Source: Gymnothorax reevesii (Eukaryota; Chordata; Actinopteri; Anguilliformes; Muraenidae). Taken from it: a stretch of DNA of 64,000 bases. A model generated the notes under the pieces. That model was not told the DNA's origin. It worked only from the letters and a program-made list of their open reading frames with translations, and made no database searches. Of the stretch, positions 33,263-42,999 are shown in pieces. The stretch covers positions 28,142,367 to 28,206,366 of the forward strand of contig CM056580.1 of NCBI GenBank assembly GCA_029721435.1. The letters run 5' to 3'. Each line of letters begins with the position of its first letter. The stretch's first letter is position 1. The translations under genes and the position numbers were made by a program.

Positions 33263-36200
33263 GTGCCTCCATTTTCAGAAAAGGATGTTGACAACTATTT
33301 CCAGTGTTTTGAAAAGGTAGCAAAGAGTTGCCAGTGGCCAAAGGAACACTGGCCTCTGATGTTGCAAACTGTCCTCAAGGGTAAAGCTCAACAAGCCTAT
33401 TCGGCTTTGTCTGCAGATGATTCCTCTGATTATGAGGTTGTCAAAAAGGTTATTTTGAGAGCTTATGAGTTGGTTCCAGAGGCTTACCGACAGAAATTCA
33501 GAGGTCTGAAGAAATCTGAAAATCAGACTTATGTTGAATTTGCTAATGAGAAGCAGGTTTGCTTTGAGCGCTGGTGTACTTCTATGGAGGTCAAGGATGA
33601 TTTCAACTCACTAAAAGAGATGGTGTTAGTTGAAGAATTCAAGAACTGTGTTAAGGATGATGTTAAGACCTACCTTAATGAGAAGCAAGCACTGAACTTG
33701 CAATCAGCTGCCAAATTTGCAGATGAATATGTTCTCACTCATAAGTCCAAATTTCAGTCTAGCAGAAACAATAAATGGTCCCAATTTCAGAAAAAGGGTT
33801 ACGGTGATACCCAAGATTCCTCACCCAAAGACAAAGACAAATCTGGTGATGGTGCTCAGAAATCCAGTAACAGGTCTGATCAAAGTGTGAAAGCTGACAG
33901 TGACAAAAGTGGTCTAGTTTGCAGTTATTGCAAGAAATCTGGTCATGCTACAACTAACTGTTGGTTCCTTAAAGCTAAGAAAGAAAAAGAAAAGGATACC
34001 AAACCAAATGCCTTTGTGAAAACAAGGTTAGGAACCCCTGTAGTAGATAACAGATCTGCTAAATTGCCTGCTTCTTGTGGGGCTAAAAAGCCTAATACAG
34101 CTGACTTTGTGAGGGAGGAATTTCTTCCATTTGTGTCAGAGGGATTTGTGGCTCTAAATGAGCATACTACTCCTGTCCCCATATATATCCTAAGGGATAC
34201 CGGAGCTTCTCAGTCACTTTTGTTGATGGACTCCTTGGAGTTACGTGATGAGACCGCTTCAGGGGATTTCATACTTGTACAAGGTATTGAAGGGAGGACT
34301 GTATCTGTACCCCTGCGATCTATATTCTTGAAGTCAGATTTAGTTACAGGACAGGTAAAGGTGGGACTTATGTCAAGTCTACCTATAAAGGGTGTTTCTC
34401 TGTTGCTAGGCAATGACCTGGCTGGGGGCAAAGTAGTTCCCCCTGTACATCTTACTTCACAGCCGAGCACTGAAGATGGGGATGAGGACCCATCTCTGTA
34501 TCCTTCTTGCGCAGTGACTCGTGCTATGGCTAAGAAGGCTAAAGAAGAAGATGATGTGGTGCCGTCCAGTACATTGAATAGTCAGGACTCAGGTGGTTCG
34601 CCTCATGACTCTGATTGGCCTACTATGGTTTCTCCGTTTGAGGACTTATCAGATACTTTTATCAGTTCTCTATTCAGCCAGCCGGATGGGTCTGGTGATT
34701 CTGATGTGTCTGGAGACTTGTCTCTGTCCAGAAAGCGGTTGATTGAGGAGCAAACTAATGATCCTGAAATGGGTGTACTAAAGAGGAGAGCCCTTCCTGA
34801 AAAAGAAATAGATGCAGTTCCAGTTGGGTATTATCTCAAGGATGGTGTGTTGATGCGGAAGTGGCGCCCTCCTGATATCCCCGCCAATGCAGATTGGGCA
34901 GTGGTCAGGCAAATTGTTGTTCCGAAGGTCTATAGGAATGAGATCTTAACAATGGCTCATAGTTTACCTTTAGGAGGTCATCTTGGTGTTAACAAGACTG
35001 TTGATAAGATCATGAAACACTTCTTTTGGCCTGGGCTTCGGAAAGACGTTTCCAACTTTTGCAAAACCTGTCACACTTGTCAGGTAGTTGGAAAACACCA
35101 GTTAGACCCACCTGTAGCTCCATTGCAGCCTATCCCAGCATTTGGGGAGCCATTCTCTAGGGTCATTGTTGATTGCGTTGGTCCATTACCCAAGACTAGA
35201 TCTGGAAATCAGTACTTGTTGACAATCATGTGTGCATCTACCAGATTCCCCGAAGCCATACCTCTACGTAACATCAAGGCAACTGCAATCTCGAAGGCTT
35301 TGATAAAGTTCTTCACGTTGTTTGGTCTTCCCAGGGAAATTCAGTCAGACCAAGGTAGCAATTTCACTTCAGGATTGTTTCAGCAGGTTGTGTATGAACT
35401 AGGTGCAAAACAGATTCTTTCTAGTGCCTATCATCCAGAAAGTCAGGGTGCTTTAGAGCGGTTTCATTCCACTCTCAAGACAATGATGAGGACTTATTGT
35501 TATGACCATGAGAAAGACTGGGATGAAGGGGTTCATTTGCTGTTGTTTGCAGCTAGAGAAGCAGTGCAGGAGTCCACTGGATTCAGTCCATTTGAGCTGG
35601 TGTTTGGTCATGAAGTGAGAGGACCTTTGCTATTATTGAGTGAACAATGGCAAGAGGAAGAGCCGCAAATCAGTCTGTTAGACTATGTTAGCAAGTTCAA
35701 GGAAAGATTGCGTGCAGCTTGTGACCTTGCCAAAGAGAACTTGAAATCAAGTCAGGGGAAAATGAAAACTTGGTATGATCATAAGGCTAGAAGCCGTGAG
35801 TTTAAACCAGGAGACAAGGTCCTTGTGTTGTTTCCCTTGCAGTCCAATCCATTGCAGGCTAGATTTCATGGTCCATATGAAATTCTGACAAAACTCAATG
35901 ATCTCAATTACATTGTGAAGACTCCAGATAGGAGAAAACCAAAACAATTGTGTCATATTAACATGCTAAAGCCTTATCATGACAGAAATGCTAGGGTTGC
36001 AGCTGTCACTTCAGATTCTCCAATGGTCGAAACGTGTGAAGATGAGGGGGAGTTTCAAGATGATGAACCTAGAATTAAAGCTGAAGTTCTTTCATGCAAA
36101 TTGTCAAATTCTGAAGTGTTGCAAAATCTTGATGTAAAACTCCAGCACTTAGAACCCTCACAGAGAGATCAGTTTGAAAGGTTGATCAAGAAATATGAGG

Positions 36201-37525
36201 ATTTGTTTCCTGATGTTCCAAAGAGAGTTACTATAGCCTCTCATGATGTAGATGTTGGTGATGCCAAACCAATAAAACAGCATCCATACCGGATGAATCC
36301 TGAAAAGAGAAAGATTGCTGAGAAAGAGGTTGAGTACATGTTAAAACATGATATTATCAGACCCTCCAACTCCGATCGGAGTTCACCCTGTGTGCTAGTT
36401 CCAAAACCTGATGGAAGTACTAGATTCTGTACAGATTATCGCAAAGTCAATGCTGTAACTAGAACTGATGTGTTTCCAATACCTAGGATTGATGATTGTA
36501 TTGATAGTGTAGGGCAAGCAAAGTTTTTGACCAAGATTGATTTATTGAAGGGTTATTGGTGTGTGCCTTTAACTGAGAGGGCCAAGAGCATCTCTGCTTT
36601 TGCCACACCATCTGGATTGTACCAGTATGAAGTCCTACCCTTTGGCATGAAAAATGCCCCAGCCATGTTCCAAAGGATGATACAGTCTACAATCGCCGGA
36701 TTGCCACACACGGGTGCATACATCGATGACCTGATCACATGGAGTGACTCCTGGGAAGAACCTCTAAAAGATGTAGAGACGTTGTTCCAGCGCCTGACCC
36801 AGGCTAACCTGACTGTTAACCTGAACAAGAGTGACTTTGGTTGTGCTACTGTCACCTATCTTGGCTACGTCATAGGCCAGGGTAAGGTGGCACCCATAAA
36901 TGCTAAAGTCCAAGCCATCATGGACTTTCCAGTTCCTGACAACAAAAAAGCTTTGCGCCGCTTCCTTGGAATGATCGGGTACTACCGCAAGTTCTGCAAG
37001 AACTTTGCTGAGATTGCTCTCAGTCTAACTAACCAACTGAAGAAAGGCGTAAAGTTCACCTGGGATGATGCATGCCAGAGAGCCTTCGATCGCCTGAAGT
37101 CTCTGCTGTGTCACTTCCCCGTGCTCAAATCTCCTGACTTCAACAAACCGTTCTCCATCGCGGTCGATGCTAGCGACCAAGCTTGTGGATCTGTGCTCCT
37201 ACAGAGAAGTGACTCTGATGACATTGAGCATCCCGTGGCATACTTCTCCAGGAAGTTCAATCGCCACCAAAGGAACTATTCCACAATAGAGAAGGAACTG
37301 TTGGCTCTGGTCCTTTCTTTACAACACTTTGAGGTTTATGTTTGTACAGGACAAAAGCCAATGATTGTGTACACTGACCACAATCCGTTAATGTTTTTGA
37401 GTAAGATGAAAAACAAGAATCGGAGATTGTTGAATTGGAGTTTGATTTTACAGGAGTTTGACTTGGAAATTAAGCATGTGAAGGGTACAGACAATGTAAT
37501 TGCTGATTGCTTATCTCGTGTTTGA
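33263..37525 (+). CDS. gag-pol main part: CA, zinc knuckle, PR, IN, RT, RNase H
   Basis: An open frame of 1420 codons lies one base out of phase with the upstream gag. There is no ATG at its start, and the frame is open back into the deletion point. Capsid comes first, with a SCAN-like AYELVPEAYRQKFR. Then follow a CCHC knuckle at C220-C233 (CSYCKKSGHATTNC) and protease DTGAS at D312. Integrase has an HHCC zinc finger from about H566 to the CKTCHTC cysteines near 605, and a DD35E triad D637, D696, E732. Reverse transcriptase has YIDD at 1153-1156, and RNase H has D1302 (VDASDQACG) and TDHNPL. All catalytic residues are present. It ends at TGA 37523-37525. Confidence 0.95.
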   Translation: MPPFSEKDVDNYFQCFEKVAKSCQWPKEHWPLMLQTVLKGKAQQAYSALSADDSSDYEVVKKVILRAYELVPEAYRQKFRGLKKSENQTYVEFANEKQVCFERWCTSMEVKDDFNSLKEMVLVEEFKNCVKDDVKTYLNEKQALNLQSAAKFADEYVLTHKSKFQSSRNNKWSQFQKKGYGDTQDSSPKDKDKSGDGAQKSSNRSDQSVKADSDKSGLVCSYCKKSGHATTNCWFLKAKKEKEKDTKPNAFVKTRLGTPVVDNRSAKLPASCGAKKPNTADFVREEFLPFVSEGFVALNEHTTPVPIYILRDTGASQSLLLMDSLELRDETASGDFILVQGIEGRTVSVPLRSIFLKSDLVTGQVKVGLMSSLPIKGVSLLLGNDLAGGKVVPPVHLTSQPSTEDGDEDPSLYPSCAVTRAMAKKAKEEDDVVPSSTLNSQDSGGSPHDSDWPTMVSPFEDLSDTFISSLFSQPDGSGDSDVSGDLSLSRKRLIEEQTNDPEMGVLKRRALPEKEIDAVPVGYYLKDGVLMRKWRPPDIPANADWAVVRQIVVPKVYRNEILTMAHSLPLGGHLGVNKTVDKIMKHFFWPGLRKDVSNFCKTCHTCQVVGKHQLDPPVAPLQPIPAFGEPFSRVIVDCVGPLPKTRSGNQYLLTIMCASTRFPEAIPLRNIKATAISKALIKFFTLFGLPREIQSDQGSNFTSGLFQQVVYELGAKQILSSAYHPESQGALERFHSTLKTMMRTYCYDHEKDWDEGVHLLLFAAREAVQESTGFSPFELVFGHEVRGPLLLLSEQWQEEEPQISLLDYVSKFKERLRAACDLAKENLKSSQGKMKTWYDHKARSREFKPGDKVLVLFPLQSNPLQARFHGPYEILTKLNDLNYIVKTPDRRKPKQLCHINMLKPYHDRNARVAAVTSDSPMVETCEDEGEFQDDEPRIKAEVLSCKLSNSEVLQNLDVKLQHLEPSQRDQFERLIKKYEDLFPDVPKRVTIASHDVDVGDAKPIKQHPYRMNPEKRKIAEKEVEYMLKHDIIRPSNSDRSSPCVLVPKPDGSTRFCTDYRKVNAVTRTDVFPIPRIDDCIDSVGQAKFLTKIDLLKGYWCVPLTERAKSISAFATPSGLYQYEVLPFGMKNAPAMFQRMIQSTIAGLPHTGAYIDDLITWSDSWEEPLKDVETLFQRLTQANLTVNLNKSDFGCATVTYLGYVIGQGKVAPINAKVQAIMDFPVPDNKKALRRFLGMIGYYRKFCKNFAEIALSLTNQLKKGVKFTWDDACQRAFDRLKSLLCHFPVLKSPDFNKPFSIAVDASDQACGSVLLQRSDSDDIEHPVAYFSRKFNRHQRNYSTIEKELLALVLSLQHFEVYVCTGQKPMIVYTDHNPLMFLSKMKNKNRRLLNWSLILQEFDLEIKHVKGTDNVIADCLSRV

Positions 37526-37643
37526 ATGTGTATACATATATCATGTGTTTGAATATTGTATGATATGTATATATAGACAAGTGTTCACTTAACCATTTTG
37601 TATTGAAAAGAAAAATTTTTCCTTTATGAGTCAAAATTTTTCC

Positions 37644-37658
37644 CTTTTGGAATGGAGG
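37644..37658 (+). other. polypurine tract
   Basis: The purine-rich stretch GGAATGGAGG directly precedes the 3' LTR and follows a T-rich segment. Confidence 0.75.
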
Positions 37659-38164
37659 TGTAATGTGAATATAGGCCACTAGATGGCAGTATTTACCTTT
37701 TTTTTGTTAAGCTCAGACTGGAGTCATGTTTAGACATGTCCTGGACATGTCTGGGGCAAGTCTCAGAAAGTTAAAAAAAAGAGGTCTAAATGTGGGTGGG
37801 GTCTGCAAAAGAGTATATAAGGAAAAGAATTGAGACAGTAAAGTAGTAGGAGAAATTGCAAGAAGAAGGATACATGTGACCAGACCTTTCATTCTGTTCA
37901 AGACCTGTGACGTTTCTTTTGTGGATTTCTTTGCCTGTGTTTGAGCATTTTCTTCATCCAGGACATCACCAAGCCACCCCACCAAAAAGGGACTGTAATT
38001 ATTTCTGTTTTTTCTTATTTATCAATCTTGGTCTTTAGTTGTAGGTTGTTATTAGTCTTTGTCTTTGTTAAAAATTAAATGTGTTTTAGTTGTTAAAACT
38101 GTGTTTGTCATCCCTTGCTGTTGCTGTTGTGTTATAAATGTAATAACAAATTGGGGCCATAACA
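37659..38164 (+). repeat. 3' LTR of the Gmr1-like element
   Basis: 506 bp, the same as the 5' LTR in length and, as far as I can read, in sequence. Identical open frames on the minus strand of both LTRs follow from this and are not genes. Confidence 0.95.
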
Positions 38165-38168
38165 TGAG

Positions 38169-39732
38169 AAAGGTGACGAGTTTGAAAAGGAAAGCTAAAT
38201 GTACCATCATGTCCTGATGTTAGCATTAGTGCCGCTAATACTGATAACTGTAATATTAATATCCTGGCTAAATTACGGCTCGCTGCCTTGACGTTTCCGG
38301 CTGCTTGTATGGGGACGGATGGAAGCTAACATCAGGTAACAGTAAGGTAAATAAAGCCAACGCGAACAGAATTAGTAATCCCTTGTCAGGCCGACTGCAT
38401 TTAGTGTATGTCAAAATAGTTTGCATAAACGTTACGTGAATGCCTTAAGTTTGTTCGAAGTGTGGGATTTTAGCGGGGCCAGCCAGCTAAATTTGACATT
38501 TATAATGACCGAACTGTGCGTTATTATGGGATTGTGTTCAGGTGGTGATTGTCTGAGTTGCTAAATTGCGAGCTAAGTTAGCTAGCAAGCAAAGTTGCTC
38601 CAGTGCATTAAAGTCTTTAGTTGGCCGTGTTTTCGTAGGACCTGAATGTGAGCTTACTTGGTAACTTAAGAGATGCCAAGTCTCACACATTTGGCGTGAG
38701 TCTCGCCTCTTAGTGGCATTCGCGTTTCTGTGCCGTAGTCAGCAATTATTCTATCTACGTGCACTGAAGAAATTCTCTCGCAGAATTTAATGCTGCGTTC
38801 CATTTTAACTCCAAACCCATGGACGATATATAGAGCCCACTTGAATGTAAGGTCTCAAACCGCGCTAACTGGGAAGCCTCAAAGATGACCCCAGTGTCAG
38901 CGCTCAGGCTTCCCCACCGAGAGCAGCTTCTCTCGGATAGTCCCTTTGAAATTCGTCACTGAACATCACATATCCATTGACATGCCGTCGGAGGTCAGTT
39001 AGGGGAGGCTGAATCCTCACAGTTAAACAAACCATTACTCTATTACTCTGCTAGATTAGTAATCTGAGGATTGATTAACTAATTTACAAGACTAAACGGC
39101 AGAATGGCGTGCTAGTTACATCCACGACATTAATGCTCAGTGCATTAAACTCAAAATGCTCACGAGACGGCAAGTTTGTTCTTATTTGCTTAGAGGAAGC
39201 TAACACAATGCCATTAACAAATATTAAAAGCTTTCTTATGAGGAGTTCAATGTGTGGTCAATATGTTTAAGATAATATTTCCCCCCTTAAACACGTACAT
39301 TTTAAAGCCATTTTTAAAAAATAGAGTTTATTTTCAGTCTTCTTTCATATTCCGATAAACAAAAGATTAAAACAATATATGGAATTACTAAGAGATTTGA
39401 GGTTTTTCCCTAATTAATTAAGATTTACGTCCTTGCAGTCTCGAATCAAAGCATAAAGGTAAATTAATCATTTTGTCTCAATCATCTCCTAATCATTACA
39501 GGCTTAATTGACCAGAAAAAAGGTCAAATGGACTGATTGACAATCAGACATAGTACGTGGATGCAGGTTGACAAAATCTAGCGATAAAAAAGGAGAAGTC
39601 ACTGCCTACCCTGATCGCACGTCCCACATGTCTGTAGTGGTTAGATATGAAATGTAATTTGTTTGTGGTACATCTAATGCAGGGGGTCTCAACAAGGGGG
39701 TAGTGACCCCTCCTGGAATGATTTTGTTTTTT
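38169..39732. other. no gene seen
   Basis: Mixed sequence with short GCTAGCTAA-type motifs. The phrase CAGCAATTATTCTATCTACG near 38740 recurs in similar form near 49580, and inverted near 49830, so part of it is a dispersed repeat. Confidence 0.4.
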
Positions 39733-40347
39733 TAGCTGCGACCAAGCAGCACTATGAACGCTTCTGCCTGTCTGTCTGTCCGTCCGTCTGTCTGTCCGTC
39801 TGTGACACCTTTTTGACCATGTTCCTGTCGTCATATCATCATGACATTTTCAGGAGTTATTGACCTTTACCAAAGTGATGTCCATGCTCAAGGTCGAGGT
39901 CAAAGGTCAAAGGTCAAGTTCACAGAGGTCACAACCTTGTTTGCGGGTTTTCGCGCTGTAACTCCAGTTAGAATTCATGGATCGCCCGATTTGACGGTTT
40001 TCGCACCGTAACTCAAGTTCAATTCAATGAATGGCTATGAAATCTTACAACAAGCTTCTTGGTATAGAGGAGGGGTTCCCTATTTATTTTCAAGGTCATC
40101 TGTTGAATCCCAAGGTCACACCGGTCAAAAAAGTGTCGGTTTTGCCCCGATTTCACAGTTCTCGCACTGTAACTCCACTTCAACTTGATGGATGGCTATT
40201 ACATCTTAGAACAAGCTTCTTGGTACAGAGGAAGGGTCCCCTATTGATTTTCAAGGTCATTTGCCAATTTCGAGATCACACTTGTACAAGAAACCACCAG
40301 TCATGGACACTAGGCCACGTGACGGATGCTAGGCGAGGTCGCAGCTA
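39733..40347. mobile_element. MITE with internal tandem units
   Basis: The ends are inverted: TAGCTGCGACC at 39733 and GGTCGCAGCTA at 40347. The interior starts with a CTGTCTGTCCGTC run. Degenerate tandem units of roughly 130 bp follow, each with a TTTCGCACCGTAACTC-like word, ACAAGCTTCTTGGTA and TTTTCAAGGTCAT. The open frame at 40031-40351 is made of these units. Confidence 0.7.
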
Positions 40348-40429
40348 TTAGATCCTTCTGATCTACTTGTTTTAGATTACATCACCTGCAGTCATATAAT
40401 TTGTCTTAAAATAGATTTTATTGAGGGTA

Positions 40430-40640
40430 TTTATGGGTGTCAAAGTGTCCGCAGCATCAACAACGGAGAAAAGTAAGGTGCCGGCGGGTGAAAAGGAGCC
40501 CCGGGCTAAGCTTCGGAAATATCATCCTGACTTTCTGCAATATGGATTTACTTCTCTTTCCTTCTGCAGAAGAACAGGTCTGCAGGTGCACAAAGTGAAA
40601 GTAGCTACAGGATTCCTCCAAGAAAATATGTGTTTGGCTT
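40430..40640 (+). pseudogene. ZBED/hAT-like N-terminal coding fragment
   Basis: The frame includes EKSKVPAGEKEPRAKLRKYH followed by PDFLQYGFTS. The RKYxPDFLQYGFT motif is typical of the start of ZBED5-like and related hAT-derived proteins. The frame then runs into AT-rich sequence. No BED finger or dimerisation domain was found downstream, so it is an isolated fragment or lone exon. Confidence 0.5.
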
Positions 40641-41179
40641 ATGTGTATTGTTCTATTTTTATTTTTTATTTTTTCATATTCTGAACACAGCCAAACTGTT
40701 TAGTCCACCATAAAGCGACCTGCTCGCATTGACTCTGATGGTGGATGCTGTGGCATGTGATTCCTCAGACTCATGTGATGACTAGCGCTAGCTTCTTTAC
40801 GCTATGTAGTCGCATCTCCAATTACACACTGCCTATGCTGTCGAAGGATCATGTAGCATACAATTAAGTTTGTAAAGCTACATGTGCCTGGCTAATTAGA
40901 AGTGGTCACCACAGATCAATGAACAAACAAATTTTAACCTGCTTAAACCCTACTATCCCCTGCTAGGCTGCGCCAATTGTGGTCTTGCCCATGCAGACCT
41001 CTGGCTAAAGCTGGTAATGGCTTTGATGGGCTTTTAGCACCCGACTACAGGTCTCACAGACAAGTCTTTTCTGTGAACCACCCGAAGGCCCCCAGACCAC
41101 CTTTTAAAATAATATCCAGTATCAATCTGACCACATTCCTACCCATGCAAGTCCATTTTCATTTTTTTTTCTTTTACAG

Positions 41180-41340
41180 TGGTACCAAATATGCCAAGTA
41201 ATGTAAATATAATAGAGAGCATGCCGTCACAGCGATCAACAATGGGGAGACGTTTAATCGCAGCTTCTGATGAGATTGAATTAAATAAATATACTCCCTG
41301 TGACAGTAGATTGTACAATGTAGCTTGCATAGACTTGTGA
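41180..41340 (+). other. exon-like segment, unidentified
   Basis: A long T-rich tract ending CTTTTACAG (41180) is a good acceptor. The frame after it is open for about 50 codons (VPNMPSNVNIIESMPSQRST, MGRRLIAASDEIELNKYTPC) to a TGA near 41338. It could be a terminal exon on the plus strand. I do not recognise the peptide and found no partner exon. Confidence 0.3.
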
Positions 41341-41344
41341 TAGC

Positions 41345-42953
41345 AAAAATTTTTTGCACAGCATCCCAGTCACAAAATTCATGTCACCAGATCGAACTGT
41401 TGCCATATAGGGCCATTAATGTCACGAAAGTTGGCCAATTTGCAAATATATATTAATAGTTGTGTAGCTGTATATCTCAGTCTCCCTGTGTGCAGAGAAG
41501 CATTAATTTTTGCCCAGAATATTGTATTGACAGCTGTAGGGTCAAGCTGTAAGGTCTTCTCCAGCACATTCCAAAACATTCAATGGGGTTAGTAATGCAT
41601 AAGACAGTTTTAATCCAATTCCAGAGATTTCAGCACTCTCATTAGTTGTTTTCTTTGCTTGATTCAGTCCAATTACTTGCCACTGCTGAGACAAAGGAAC
41701 ATCTCCACAACTACGGGACACATCATGTGACATGATTGTTACAGAAATGAGAACTAACACAGGTTAGACCAATATGAACTGTTGCCGGCTGAAACATATT
41801 TTGCTTGCCAGAAAAGGAAGAGGGTATTATTCCCTATGGCATTTGTTAGTTTGCAAGACCGTCAACAGTTTACTGCAAAAATGCTTTCAGCAAATTAGAC
41901 TAAATTTCCAGGAAAGGTTTACAATTGGGCAAGGATCAACAGATCAAACTTTGGACCTATTTAGCTCGAGGTCAAGATCAAAAATTAAAATGTCTCTATT
42001 GGGTGGGTTATCTTGTGCCAGGCTCCACTTGTTATCACTGAAATAATGATAAAATCATAGGCTTTTAAGAATTTGCTTATTTAAATCCAAATAGCACCTT
42101 TTTTGGCCTGGCAGTGTGGTTTCAATGGAACTGATCTGGTGACCCTTTAAATTACATTACAGTTTACAATGAGAACAGACCATTGCAATGAATGATGATT
42201 GCATTATTCTCTCTGAGAAGATAAAGGAAAGGTGTAGTGTTTGAAGCTTATGTTATGTTCTGTGTAAGTTGCATTTTATTATTTTCATCATATTGATGGT
42301 ATTGCAAAAGCTGAATATACTGTTACAATGATCCCTCCATATTTTTCATCCTGATTGCAAGAAGAGTTCAAGAGTGCCATGCATTTAGGATGTCTTAGTC
42401 CCCTTTTCCACATGCTTTTGCATCAGGGAAGAATTGTTCATTTCCCTCATGTCTGCCTGTAATTTGGTGCAATTAGCAAGCTGCATAATTGCAGGATATA
42501 ATAGTCTCTGCTTGTACACACGTAGTATTTACTCAGTCCAGCCCTCCTCATTTTCAAAAGCCTGGTGTTTTTTCTGCATTAATAATGATACACACATGAG
42601 AGACAGCATTTTTTGCTGCAGCATTTTACAAATGGCAACCCATCCTCAGCGCCTGAGATAGCCAGCTGCAAAAATATTATCTCTAAATTTTACTTTTTTC
42701 AATTGATTTAATTGTGATATAACTCAGGTGAATTTAATACTAAGCAAGGATCATTAAAAAAATTCATACATTTATTGATCACACTGCCTTGACTTTTTGT
42801 GTTAAGGGCATGCATGTACGATTAGACAGGTACATTGCTTTCTAGAAAAGGAAACAGAAACCGTCAATAAAATTTCCAGCTAGTTCACAGAATGATAGGA
42901 TTGGTCTTTTTCAGCTTCTGTTTATTACCCTATACCTGATAAAAATGCTAATA
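41345..42953. other. no gene seen
   Basis: No recognised exon or element. The open frames are short and lack family features. Confidence 0.4.
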
Positions 42954-42999
42954 TAGGGTCATTCCATGTCAATTCACACAGATTCCAAAAACATGCCTA

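Larger units (their letters stand above)
32201..38164 (+). mobile_element. Ty3/gypsy retrotransposon with integrase before RT (Gmr1-like)
   Basis: A complete 5.96 kb insertion flanked by TGAG on both sides (32197-32200 and 38165-38168). The two 506-bp LTRs show no difference on reading them through. It has a tRNA-Pro-like primer-binding site, gag, pol and a polypurine tract. The pol order is protease, integrase, reverse transcriptase, RNase H, as in Ty1/copia and in the known deuterostome Gmr1 group, not the usual Ty3/gypsy order. No envelope gene follows. A closely related copy starts at 59802 in the same orientation. Confidence 0.95.

Noticed and set aside
37526..37658. Envelope gene after pol
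   Set aside because: Only about 120 bp separate the pol stop from the polypurine tract, too little for an envelope.
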